A stretch of 19,494 nucleotides of DNA from JBBQZL01 sp038207745 (GTDB lineage: Bacteria; Actinomycetota; Thermoleophilia; Solirubrobacterales; 70-9), in assembly GCA_038207745.1 (NCBI GenBank), contig JBBQZL010000024.1, forward strand, positions 1 through 19,494, in the 5' to 3' direction. Below are positions 6,063 to 13,265 of the stretch, piece by piece. Both the position numbers and the translations under genes were made by a program. The first letter of the stretch is position 1. Every line of letters begins with the position of its first letter. The notes under the pieces were generated by a model. It saw nothing but the letters and a program-made list of their open reading frames with translations. It made no database searches and was not told where the DNA came from.

Positions 6063-7598
6063 ATGAGCAACCAGGATGCCAAGCAGGATGGGGTCTCGAA
6101 GCCGGGCACGCCGCCCAAGGTGAGCCGGCCGGCCCCTCCGCCGGGAGAGCTGGGCAAGGGCAGGCGCCGAAGCGTGCGTTTGCTCCTGGCCCTCGGCGCG
6201 GTACTCGCCTTTCTCTCAATCGTCTCGATCTGGGTCGAGCGTCAGGTGCTCGACACAAATGACTTCGTCGACACCAGCGGCAAGATGCTCCAGAACGAGA
6301 CGATCCGGTCCGCCGTCGCCGACTACATGGTCACCGAGCTATACAACAACGTGGATATCGAGGGCGAGCTTGCCAAGATCCCGCCCAAGAATCTCGATCA
6401 GCTCAAGCAGCTCGCCGGTCCCGCCGCCGCCGGCCTCAGAGATCTTGCGGTGCAGGGTATGGATGAGCTTCTCAAGCGGGACACGGCGCAAAACCTCTGG
6501 AAGGCGGCAAACAGGGCTGCCCATGAGCAGCTCGTGACCATTCTCGAGGGTGGATACAACACCGTGGGCACAGCTAGTGGAGCGGTCACGCTTGACCTCG
6601 GGCAGATGGTGCGGACCCTTGGTGGTGACCTTGGCATCAACTCCAGTCTGACCGGGAAGATCCCGGCTGACGCCGGACAGGTCGAGATCGTCCAGTCAGA
6701 CGAGCTCGGCACCGCACAGAAGATCGCGACAGGTGTAAAGGGGTTGGCAATCGTCTTCACCCTGCTCGCGATGCTGGCGTTTGGCCTTGCCATCTACCTC
6801 TCCCGGGGCAGGCGATGGATCACCGTCCTTTTCACCGGCCTCAATCTGATCCTCGTGGCGTTTGCGATCTACATCGTCCGCAGGGTTGCCGGGCAGATCG
6901 TCATCGACCAGCTGGTCACGGATCAGAGCATCAAACCGGCTGCAGAAGCGGCCTGGTCGATCGGGACGAACCTGATGGTCAGCATCGCGACTTCGGTGGT
7001 GATCCTCGGCCTTGTCTTCATCGCTGCCGCATGGCTTGCCTCGCCGTCGAAGAGCGCCACTGCCACCCGGCGCTGGATGGCCCCCTACATCCGTGAGTAC
7101 CCCGGCTATGCGTACGGCCTGGTTGCGGTTGTGGTCGGCATCTACTTCCTGATCGCACCTTCCCAGGGCCTGAGATCGTTTCTGACCGCAATTGCGCTCG
7201 GGATCTTCGCGGCTATCGGCGTCAAGGCGCTGAAGAAGGAGACGGCAACGGAGTTTCCCCACGGCGAGCCGTGGAAGCCTGATTTCGGAAAGCTGCGGTT
7301 TCATCTCTCGAACGCCGCAGAGAAACTGCCATCGATGAAAGGGGTCAGTGGAAGCATCTCCGAGACGATGAAGCGCGACAGGCCGGCGGACGGCGCCGGG
7401 GGATCGGAAGGCCCGACCAAGGTGATGCAGGGCACGGCCGCCGCCTCATCCGGGGCCTCCCTGATCTCAGATAGCGATGCCGAGAACTCGCGATTGGATC
7501 GACTTGAGAAGCTTGCGTCCCTGCACGACAGGGGGGCTCTGACAGACGAGGAGTTTGCGTCCGAGAAGAAACGCGTACTCGATCGCACCTCCAGATGA
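6063..7598 (+). CDS. Multi-pass membrane protein with C-terminal SHOCT domain
   Basis: Protein of 511 residues with an actinobacterial type of architecture. A polar N-terminus (1-38) leads to one transmembrane helix (about 40-58). A long, probably extracytoplasmic region of about 165 residues follows, beginning VERQVLDTNDFVDTSGKMLQNETIR, a conserved opening that I have seen in actinobacterial membrane proteins of unknown role. Five more helices follow at about 222-244, 252-270, 303-325, 348-365 and 370-390. The cytoplasmic tail ends in a SHOCT short C-terminal domain (about 477-511: RLDRLEKLASLHDRGALTDEEF...KKRVL), usually an oligomerisation or anchoring module. The ATG is fixed by the promoter only nine bases upstream. 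The function is unknown. It converges on the hydrolase gene eight bases away. Confidence 0.85.
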   Translation: MSNQDAKQDGVSKPGTPPKVSRPAPPPGELGKGRRRSVRLLLALGAVLAFLSIVSIWVERQVLDTNDFVDTSGKMLQNETIRSAVADYMVTELYNNVDIEGELAKIPPKNLDQLKQLAGPAAAGLRDLAVQGMDELLKRDTAQNLWKAANRAAHEQLVTILEGGYNTVGTASGAVTLDLGQMVRTLGGDLGINSSLTGKIPADAGQVEIVQSDELGTAQKIATGVKGLAIVFTLLAMLAFGLAIYLSRGRRWITVLFTGLNLILVAFAIYIVRRVAGQIVIDQLVTDQSIKPAAEAAWSIGTNLMVSIATSVVILGLVFIAAAWLASPSKSATATRRWMAPYIREYPGYAYGLVAVVVGIYFLIAPSQGLRSFLTAIALGIFAAIGVKALKKETATEFPHGEPWKPDFGKLRFHLSNAAEKLPSMKGVSGSISETMKRDRPADGAGGSEGPTKVMQGTAAASSGASLISDSDAENSRLDRLEKLASLHDRGALTDEEFASEKKRVLDRTSR

Positions 7599-7606
7599 GG
7601 ATCGCG

Positions 7607-8458
7607 TCAGCCGGTCAGGGACTCGTCGGCCAGGAAGGTTTGAATCTCCCTGGAGAGCCGCCCGCCCTGCCAGGCCAGCGGTGATTCCCCCTCGGCTTCA
7701 CTGATCAGGCGGGCGCCGGGGATGGCCTCCGCGTATGCCCCGGCCGCTGCATGTGGATGACCGGGGTCAGCTTCGTCCCGGCTCGCGACCACGAGTGTCG
7801 GAAGATCAAGCGAGCCAAGCTGTTCGAGTGACTCGAAGGGACGAGATGACGGCAAATCTCTGAGCGCATCCACGAGCGCATCGAGGTGCCGATGCATGCC
7901 GAGCCTCTCGCGGGTGATCCTGGCCACTGTCTCCTTCCAGGCGGGTGCCATCTCCTGCTGCTCGGCGATGTAATCGACGAAGCCGTCGATTCCGCCGGCT
8001 TCGAGGGCATCAGCCAGACCGTTCCAGTACGAGAGCGCAGAATCGGAGATCGTGCCCCCGAGATAGACCGGCCCGATCAAGACCAGGGCATCGAGGTTCT
8101 CCGGATGCTCGAGGGCGTAGGCAGCCGCTGTGTGCGCACCCATCGAGTGCCCGACGGCTACAAACGGTGACGACGCGCCAACCGCCTCGCCGACGACCCG
8201 CCCGAGGTCGGAAACGAGCTCGGAGTACTGGTATCCGCTCCCAGCCGGAGCAGGGTCGGACTCACCGTGACCCCTCGCGTCGCAGGAGATCACTCGGTAC
8301 CCGGCTCTCGGCAGGACCTTGGAGCCGTGGACCACATATCTGCGTGATGCAGTGATCCCGTGGCAGAGGACGATCGGTCTGCCCACGCCCATCGACTCGC
8401 CTCGAATGGCCGGGGCGCCGCCGACGCTGAACGGCTCCGAGGCGAGGTCGGCCGGCAT
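7607..8458 (-). CDS. Alpha/beta hydrolase, atypical catalytic histidine
   Basis: Protein of 283 residues with the alpha/beta-hydrolase fold, substrate unknown. Seen in order: the oxyanion-side HG motif in VLCHGITASRR (about 30-40), CDARGHGESD (59-68), and the nucleophile elbow GHSMG with Ser105. A strand with LVVASRDEADPGHP supplies an Asp (228 or 231) at the usual acid position. In the region where the family normally has its catalytic histidine (…gaGH…), this protein reads EAEGESPLAWQGG, and there is no histidine after residue 236. It may use another base or may not be a classical hydrolase. Start ATG 8458 overlaps the peroxiredoxin stop by one base (TGATG), implying translational coupling with the peroxiredoxin and cyclophilin upstream. 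Confidence 0.85.
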   Translation of the reverse strand: MPADLASEPFSVGGAPAIRGESMGVGRPIVLCHGITASRRYVVHGSKVLPRAGYRVISCDARGHGESDPAPAGSGYQYSELVSDLGRVVGEAVGASSPFVAVGHSMGAHTAAAYALEHPENLDALVLIGPVYLGGTISDSALSYWNGLADALEAGGIDGFVDYIAEQQEMAPAWKETVARITRERLGMHRHLDALVDALRDLPSSRPFESLEQLGSLDLPTLVVASRDEADPGHPHAAAGAYAEAIPGARLISEAEGESPLAWQGGRLSREIQTFLADESLTG

Positions 8459-8919
8459 CAGTCGGCGCTTGGGACCGCCGCGACCGCTTCTGCAATCGCG
8501 TCGACATCCTGAAAACTGAGCCCGAGCAGTGCGACCTGGCGGTGACGGATCACGCCGGATCCATCGATCACGAAGATCGCACGACGGACAACCGGGCCGG
8601 CCAGCACTCCGTATGCCTTCGCCATCTCCCGCTTCTCATCGGCAAGCAGTGGAATCGTCAGGCCATGCTCGCTGGTGAACCGAACGTGGGACTCGACCGA
8701 CTGCGGCGAGATGCCGAGCATCGATACGCCCAGGTCCCGAAGCTGATCATCCTTGTCACGGTACGCGCAGAACTGCCTCGTGCAGGTGGAAGTGAAGTCG
8801 CCCGGATAGAAGGCCAGCACCAGCGTCTCACCGGCGTAGTCGGAGAGGCGGTAGTTCCTATCACCAGTACCGGGCAGGTTGAAATCCGGTGCCTTGTCGC
8901 CGGCGTTGAGAGATGACAT
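8458..8919 (-). CDS. bcp: Peroxiredoxin, Bcp/PrxQ type
   Basis: Thiol peroxidase of 153 residues that reduces hydrogen peroxide and organic hydroperoxides, with thioredoxin as the usual reductant. It shows the AhpC/TSA fold from GDKAPDFNLPG onward. The active site FYPGDFTSTCTRQFC has Thr43 and peroxidatic Cys46, with a second cysteine five residues later (Cys51). This CX4C arrangement is the intramolecular disulfide pair of PrxQ/Bcp enzymes. No signal peptide is present, so it is cytoplasmic. ATG 8919 is supported by GGGGAG five bases upstream, lying across the stop of the cyclophilin gene two bases away. It is the middle gene of the likely cyclophilin-peroxiredoxin-hydrolase operon. Confidence 0.92.
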   Translation of the reverse strand: MSSLNAGDKAPDFNLPGTGDRNYRLSDYAGETLVLAFYPGDFTSTCTRQFCAYRDKDDQLRDLGVSMLGISPQSVESHVRFTSEHGLTIPLLADEKREMAKAYGVLAGPVVRRAIFVIDGSGVIRHRQVALLGLSFQDVDAIAEAVAAVPSAD

Positions 8920-8921
8920 CG

Positions 8922-9533
8922 CTACTCCCCGTCGATCGTGATCTTCTCGATCGTGATCGTTTCCGTCGGCTGCTCGGAGGCGTCGCCCAGCTTGCCGATC
9001 GCATCAACCACTTCCATGCCCTGGGAGACCTGGCCGAGTAGCGCGTAATCAGGCGGCAGGCTGGCGCCCTTTGGGCCGGTTACCACGAAGAACTGGCTAC
9101 CAGACGTCCCTGGCGCCTCGGCACCGGTCTTGGCCATCGCGACCACGCCCGGCGTGTACTTGAGATCACCCGGGGGCTTTTCGACGACCGAGTAGCCGGG
9201 ACCACCCTCGCCGGTGCCATCGGGGTCTCCGCCCTGGATCACGAAGCCCTTGGAGATCCGGTGAAAACCGAGCCCGTCGTAGAAACCGTCGTCCGCAAGG
9301 TGGACGAACGAGTTGACCGTGATCGGCGCCCGTGTCGAATCAAGCTTGATGTCAAAAGTGCCCTTGTTGGTCTCGACCACGGCGGTCAGATCATCGCCGG
9401 GTTGGACGGTCTGTTCCGGCGCCCCACCTGATGCGCTCTTGCTGCCGTCACTGCCGCCGAGGACCAGTCCGATCACGATTGCGGCGATCAGGACGACGAA
9501 TGCGACGATAAGTGCGGTGACCTTGATCTTCAT
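8922..9533 (-). CDS. Membrane-anchored cyclophilin-type peptidyl-prolyl isomerase
   Basis: Catalyses proline cis-trans isomerisation, here probably outside the cytoplasmic membrane. ATG 9533 gives 203 residues. A single hydrophobic helix (about 6-26) with no lipobox cysteine suggests an uncleaved anchor, then a polar linker (27-48). The cyclophilin domain follows: TNKGTFDIKLDSTRAPITVNSFV, FHRISKGFVIQGGDPDGTGEGGPGY (active-site Arg92, then the F/Q/GGD block) and GTSGSQFFV (Gln147, Phe148). The tryptophan that confers cyclosporin binding in human cyclophilin A is not conserved (YALLGQV). An in-frame ATG at 9566 would put charged and non-signal residues ahead of the helix. TAGGCT at 9546-9541 lies seven bases upstream. 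First gene of the operon with bcp and the hydrolase. Confidence 0.92.
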   Translation of the reverse strand: MKIKVTALIVAFVVLIAAIVIGLVLGGSDGSKSASGGAPEQTVQPGDDLTAVVETNKGTFDIKLDSTRAPITVNSFVHLADDGFYDGLGFHRISKGFVIQGGDPDGTGEGGPGYSVVEKPPGDLKYTPGVVAMAKTGAEAPGTSGSQFFVVTGPKGASLPPDYALLGQVSQGMEVVDAIGKLGDASEQPTETITIEKITIDGE

Positions 9534-9540
9534 CAGCGGC

Positions 9541-9546
9541 AGCCTA
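9541..9546 (-). promoter_or_regulatory. Candidate -10 of the cyclophilin-peroxiredoxin-hydrolase operon
   Basis: TAGGCT on the minus strand ends seven bases before ATG 9533. Only 38 bases separate this start from the divergent TTG at 9572, so the two promoters must be interleaved or reach into the opposite genes. Confidence 0.4.
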
Positions 9547-9571
9547 ACGAGCGCAACTGAGATCATGCGTC

Positions 9572-10216
9572 TTGGTGACAGCCACGCAATCCAAACGCTC
9601 TCGCGAGCAAAAGATCGGCCGGATCCTGACCAGGGTCATCGGCGCCGCACCTTGGACCTGGCCGGTCCTGCGGCCGGCGATCAGGCGATTCTTCTCCGAC
9701 CACGCCGGCGAGTGGGACCGGCGTACCGGGGCCGGAAGTCCGGAGCACCTCGAGGCGCTTGCGGCGGCGGTTCTCCATGTGGGTACCGTCCCTGAACGCG
9801 TGCTCGATCTCGGCTGCGGGACCGGATCAGGAAGCCTGTTCTTGACCCGGGAGTTCCCCCGTGCGAGGGTCCGGGGGGTGGATATCTCGCCCGAGATGAT
9901 CCACGAGGCAACCAAGAAGGTGGGGCTCGACCCTGAGGGCCGGATCGCCTTTCGGGTCGCGGATGCCTCCTCCCTGCCCTTTGAGGACGACGCATTTGAT
10001 CTCGTCACCCAGATCAATGTCCCGCCGTTTCTCAGCGAGCTGACGCGGGTGGTCAGGCCCGGCGGATATGTGGTGATCTGCGCGAGCCGAGGACCCGAGA
10101 CCCCGTTCTACACGCCGGAGCGCGTGTTGGAAGACCGCCTGGTCAGGCGCGGCATGGAGACCGTGAAGATAGGCGCCTGCGGACGGGGAACGTTCTACGT
10201 GGGCCGCGCCCTTTAG
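9572..10216 (+). CDS. Class I SAM-dependent methyltransferase
   Basis: Protein of 214 residues with a Rossmann-type methyltransferase domain, substrate unknown. Motif I VLDLGCGTGSGS (about 77-88) binds SAM; the acidic residue ending the second strand is Asp104 in GVDISPEMI; VADASSLPFEDDAFDLV is the usual motif II/III region; and VVRPGGYVVICASRG is the post-motif strand. The N-terminal 50 residues include a basic, weakly hydrophobic helix (RILTRVIGAAPWTWPVLRPAIRRFF) that could touch the membrane. Start is TTG 9572 or GTG 9575; neither has a good ribosome site, and a start further inside cannot be excluded. It stands 12 bases before the lipid kinase on the same strand and is probably the first gene of that run. 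Confidence 0.85.
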   Translation: MVTATQSKRSREQKIGRILTRVIGAAPWTWPVLRPAIRRFFSDHAGEWDRRTGAGSPEHLEALAAAVLHVGTVPERVLDLGCGTGSGSLFLTREFPRARVRGVDISPEMIHEATKKVGLDPEGRIAFRVADASSLPFEDDAFDLVTQINVPPFLSELTRVVRPGGYVVICASRGPETPFYTPERVLEDRLVRRGMETVKIGACGRGTFYVGRAL

Positions 10217-10219
10217 GCT
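10214..10219 (+). promoter_or_regulatory. Candidate internal -10 before the lipid-kinase/murT/gatD run
   Basis: TAGGCT overlaps the TAG stop of the upstream methyltransferase and ends nine bases before ATG 10229. It is the same hexamer and spacing as at other starts in the window. No clear -35 is visible, and AGG could alternatively serve as a weak ribosome site at 11 bases. Confidence 0.35.
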
Positions 10220-10228
10220 GGCCTTCGC

Positions 10229-11122
10229 ATGGATCTGGAAGGCCGCCCACTAACGCTGCTTGTCAACCCGTCCGCCGGCCTCGGACGCGCCCGGGAGATC
10301 CTGCCGACGATCGAAGCCGAACTGGACAAGCGCCGGATTCCGTTCAGGGTCGAGAAGACCAAGAATGAGCAACACGCGATCGACGAGGCAGTCCGCGCGG
10401 CCGAGGCCGGTGAGATTCCCGTCGTGGTCAGCGGTGATGGATTGATCGGCGCAATCGGCGGCGCACTCAGTGAGGGACCTGTGCCGATGGGGATCATCCC
10501 CGGCGGACGAGGAAACGATCTCGCAAGGGTCCTCGGGATCAGCCCGGACCCGATCGAGGCGATCGCCTCGCTTCTCGATGGACAGGTGCGCTCGATAGAC
10601 GTTGGTGATGCAAACGGACAACGCTTTCTCTGTATCGCGAGTTTCGGATTCGACTCGGACGCAAACCGGATCGCGAATCAGACGCGGTTCATAAGGGGGC
10701 GGCTCGTCTACGCCTACGCCGCGCTTCGAGCCCTTGCCTTCTGGCATCCGGCCCGGTTTCGTCTCGCCGCCGGAGGAAAGCAGTCGATGATCACCGGATA
10801 CACGGTCGCCGTCGCCAACAGCAAGGCATACGGTGGCGGGATGTTCGTCGCACCCGATGCAGAGCTTGACGATGGGCTGTTCGATGTGATCGTGATCGGC
10901 GTCGTCGGGAAGTTCCAGTTCCTCCGGAATTTCCCCAAGGTCTTCAAGGGAACCCACGTTGACGATGAAGAAGTCAGGACATTTCGCACTCCGAGCATCC
11001 AGGTCGATGCCGATCGCCCCTTCGCGGTCTACGCCGACGGCGAGCACATCACCGACCTGCCGGCGACGATCAGGATCATCCCGCGCGCGCTCCGGGTGAT
11101 CGTGCCCCGGGACCCGAGTTGA
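10229..11122 (+). CDS. Diacylglycerol-kinase-family lipid kinase (YegS/DgkB-like)
   Basis: Protein of 297 residues with the DAGK catalytic domain, expected to phosphorylate a lipid alcohol from ATP at the inner face of the membrane. LLVNPSAGLGRA (10-21) is the typical N-terminal strand and loop. The nucleotide-binding motif reads VVSGDGLIGAIGG (about 66-78) in place of the usual GGDGT; PGGRGNDLAR (91-100) is the second conserved block. The C-terminal beta-domain motifs are present (ANSKAYGGGMFVAPDAELDDGLFDV; VYADGE...). Its stop overlaps the TTG start of murT by four bases, so it is translationally coupled to a peptidoglycan gene. The substrate may be diacylglycerol, undecaprenol or another polyprenol; context favours a cell-wall lipid but does not prove it. 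Confidence 0.88.
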   Translation: MDLEGRPLTLLVNPSAGLGRAREILPTIEAELDKRRIPFRVEKTKNEQHAIDEAVRAAEAGEIPVVVSGDGLIGAIGGALSEGPVPMGIIPGGRGNDLARVLGISPDPIEAIASLLDGQVRSIDVGDANGQRFLCIASFGFDSDANRIANQTRFIRGRLVYAYAALRALAFWHPARFRLAAGGKQSMITGYTVAVANSKAYGGGMFVAPDAELDDGLFDVIVIGVVGKFQFLRNFPKVFKGTHVDDEEVRTFRTPSIQVDADRPFAVYADGEHITDLPATIRIIPRALRVIVPRDPS

Positions 11123-12516
11123 GCCGGACGGCGCCTGGTTTTCGCGTCAAGGTTGCGGTCGCGCGTGGGATCGGTATGGCGAGCCGGACCAGCGGCCGCG
11201 GTGGAGGCACCACCCTGCCTGGGCGGGCGCTGATCCGGATGGCGCCCGATGCGCTCAGCCGCTTTCAGGCAAGGCTCGCGGGCGGCACGACGCTGATCAG
11301 CGCCACCAACGGCAAGACGACCACCGCCGGCATGATCGCCGGGATTCTCAAGACGGTTGGACGGATTCCCGTCCACAACCGGGCCGGATCCAACATGTCC
11401 TGGGGCGTTGCGACCGCCCTTCTCGATCAGGACGGTGACGAGGGACTCTTTGAGGTCGATGAGGCCTGGCTGCCGAAGATCGCAGAGGCTCTCTCACCCT
11501 CGCGGATCATCCTCGGGAATCTCTTTCGTGATCAACTCGACCGTTACGGAGAGCTGGAGACCATCGCCTCGCGCTGGGCATCGATGGTGGCCGATCACGC
11601 GGGGCAGACCAGCTTCATCCTCAACGCCGACGATCCGATGATCGCGGACCTTGGAAGGGACGAGTCGGGAGCCCGGCGTTCCGGGATCACCCACTTCGGG
11701 ATCGATGACCCATCCCAGGCATTGCCGGAGGCAGCCCACGCCCGCGATGTGAAGAACTGTCGTCGTTGCGGCCACGTTTACGACTATGAACGGGCGTTCA
11801 TTGGCCATCTCGGCCATTACTCATGCCCCAATTGCGGTGCCAGACGCCCGGATCCCGAGGTCTCGGCAACAAGGATCGAGCTCCGCGGGATGGCGGGGTC
11901 CGAAGTGGAGGTGAAGACCCCCCAGGGCAGTGCCACGATCGCCCTCCCCCTCCCCGGCCTCTACAACGTCTACAACGCGCTCGGGGCATTGGCAGTGGCG
12001 TTGGAATCGGGGATCTCGCTCGACCACGCGGTGAAGGGATTGGCCGACACCCGGGCTGTCTTTGGCCGCGTCGAGACGATCGAGGTGGCTGACCGGCCGG
12101 TCTCGATCATGCTGATCAAGAACCCGACGGGCGCGAACGAGGTTCTTCGGACGATCCTGCTCGAGAAGCAGATTGGCGGCGACGAGGAGCAGATCGATCT
12201 CTGGATCGCCCTCAACGACGGGATCGCAGATGGCAGGGACATCTCCTGGGTCTGGGATGCAGACTTCGAACCGCTCGCAGGAGCGGTCAGGCGGGTCGTC
12301 TGCGCCGGTACCCGGGCGCCCGAGATGGCGCTGCGGCTTAAATACGCCGGGTTTGATCCGGCGATCATCGAGGTCGAACCTTCGATCTCCCAATCGTTGG
12401 ACCTTGCGCTCAGGGACATTCCGGGACGCCTGTTCGCGCTGCCCACATACACGGCGCTGCTCGAGCTCAGGAGACTGCTTTCCGAGCGCGGCCTCGCAAG
12501 GGACTACTGGCGATGA
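11119..12516 (+). CDS. murT: MurT subunit of lipid II isoglutaminyl synthase
   Basis: ATP-dependent Mur-ligase-like subunit that activates the D-glutamate alpha-carboxylate of lipid II; GatD supplies ammonia to make D-isoglutamine. From TTG 11119 it has 465 residues. The Mur ligase P-loop is SATNGKTTT (61-69), followed by HNRAGSNM (87-93). An inserted zinc ribbon characteristic of MurT has four cysteines (Cys214, Cys217, Cys236, Cys239). The Mur C-terminal (DUF1727) domain includes IKNPTGANEV (333-342) and DGRDISWVWDADFE (371-384), the region carrying the family's catalytic aspartate. It overlaps the kinase gene by four bases (TTGA) and the next methyltransferase by four (ATGA). Finding murT is consistent with amidated stem peptides in this organism. 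Confidence 0.95.
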   Translation: MSRTAPGFRVKVAVARGIGMASRTSGRGGGTTLPGRALIRMAPDALSRFQARLAGGTTLISATNGKTTTAGMIAGILKTVGRIPVHNRAGSNMSWGVATALLDQDGDEGLFEVDEAWLPKIAEALSPSRIILGNLFRDQLDRYGELETIASRWASMVADHAGQTSFILNADDPMIADLGRDESGARRSGITHFGIDDPSQALPEAAHARDVKNCRRCGHVYDYERAFIGHLGHYSCPNCGARRPDPEVSATRIELRGMAGSEVEVKTPQGSATIALPLPGLYNVYNALGALAVALESGISLDHAVKGLADTRAVFGRVETIEVADRPVSIMLIKNPTGANEVLRTILLEKQIGGDEEQIDLWIALNDGIADGRDISWVWDADFEPLAGAVRRVVCAGTRAPEMALRLKYAGFDPAIIEVEPSISQSLDLALRDIPGRLFALPTYTALLELRRLLSERGLARDYWR

Positions 12517-13265
12517 ACGAGACCAGGATCAGAGAGTCGGACCGGATTGCGGCGTGGCATGACGCCGAGTGCGGCGTCTACACGGCCGATCTCCCGATCT
12601 GGGAGGATCTCGCCGACGCAGCCGCGGGCCCGGTGCTCGACCTGGGTTGCGGGACCGGAAGGGTCTCGCTGCACCTCGCGAGGCGAGGTGCCGACGTCCT
12701 GGGGGTCGATCTCGACCCGGTTCTGGTTGGAGAGCTGGAGGGGCGGGCAGGCGCCGAGGGCCTGACGGTGACGACGCTCGTCGGCGACGTTCGCGAGATC
12801 GATCCGGCTCGTGGGTATCGGCTGGTGCTGGCCCCGATGCAGCTCTTTCACCTCCTCCACTCGCCTGAAGATCGAGCCGCCTGTCTTGCCGCGGTCCGCA
12901 GATCCCTGGCGCCGGGCGGACGTCTCGCGGTGGCCCTGCTCACCGAGCTCGACGAGCCGCTCGGCGAGCCGGCGGAGGACGTCCTTCCAGATGTGCGGGA
13001 GATCGACGGCTGGATCTTCTCCAGCCTTCCGCTTGGCGTCGACGCGGATGACCGCTGGATCACGATCCGTCGTCTTCGGCAAACGGTGTCCCCCACCGGT
13101 GACCTGGCTGAGGAGAGCCACCAGATCACGCTTGCGGTCCTGAGGCCGGAACGGTTCGTGGCGGAGGCGGGTGAACAGGGATTCCGCCTCGTTGAGCGCC
13201 GGGAGATCGAACCGACCGCAGACCATGTCGGGTCCACAGTGCTGGTGCTGGAAGTGGTGCGCTGA
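12513..13265 (+). CDS. Class I SAM-dependent methyltransferase between murT and gatD
   Basis: Protein of 250 residues with a clear SAM-binding fold: motif I PVLDLGCGTGRVS (40-52), the acidic Asp66 of GVDLDPVLV, GDVREID, APMQLFHLLHSPEDR (motif IV region) and LAPGGRLAVALLTE. A beta-rich C-terminal half (RWITIRRLRQTVSP...GSTVLVLEV) resembles the lid of small-molecule or sugar methyltransferases. It overlaps murT by four bases and gatD by one (TGATG), so it is translated from the same message as the two MurT/GatD subunits. No substrate can be read from the sequence. The position suggests a cell-wall precursor or lipid intermediate, but a housekeeping target cannot be excluded. Confidence 0.88.
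   Translation: MNETRIRESDRIAAWHDAECGVYTADLPIWEDLADAAAGPVLDLGCGTGRVSLHLARRGADVLGVDLDPVLVGELEGRAGAEGLTVTTLVGDVREIDPARGYRLVLAPMQLFHLLHSPEDRAACLAAVRRSLAPGGRLAVALLTELDEPLGEPAEDVLPDVREIDGWIFSSLPLGVDADDRWITIRRLRQTVSPTGDLAEESHQITLAVLRPERFVAEAGEQGFRLVERREIEPTADHVGSTVLVLEVVR

Noticed and set aside
8922..9533. Cyclophilin as a lipoprotein
   Set aside because: There is no cysteine after the hydrophobic N-terminal segment, so no lipobox; an uncleaved anchor fits better.
10250..11047. Open frame of 265 codons on the minus strand opposite the lipid kinase
   Set aside because: Antisense shadow of a conserved gene, with no domain and no start signal.
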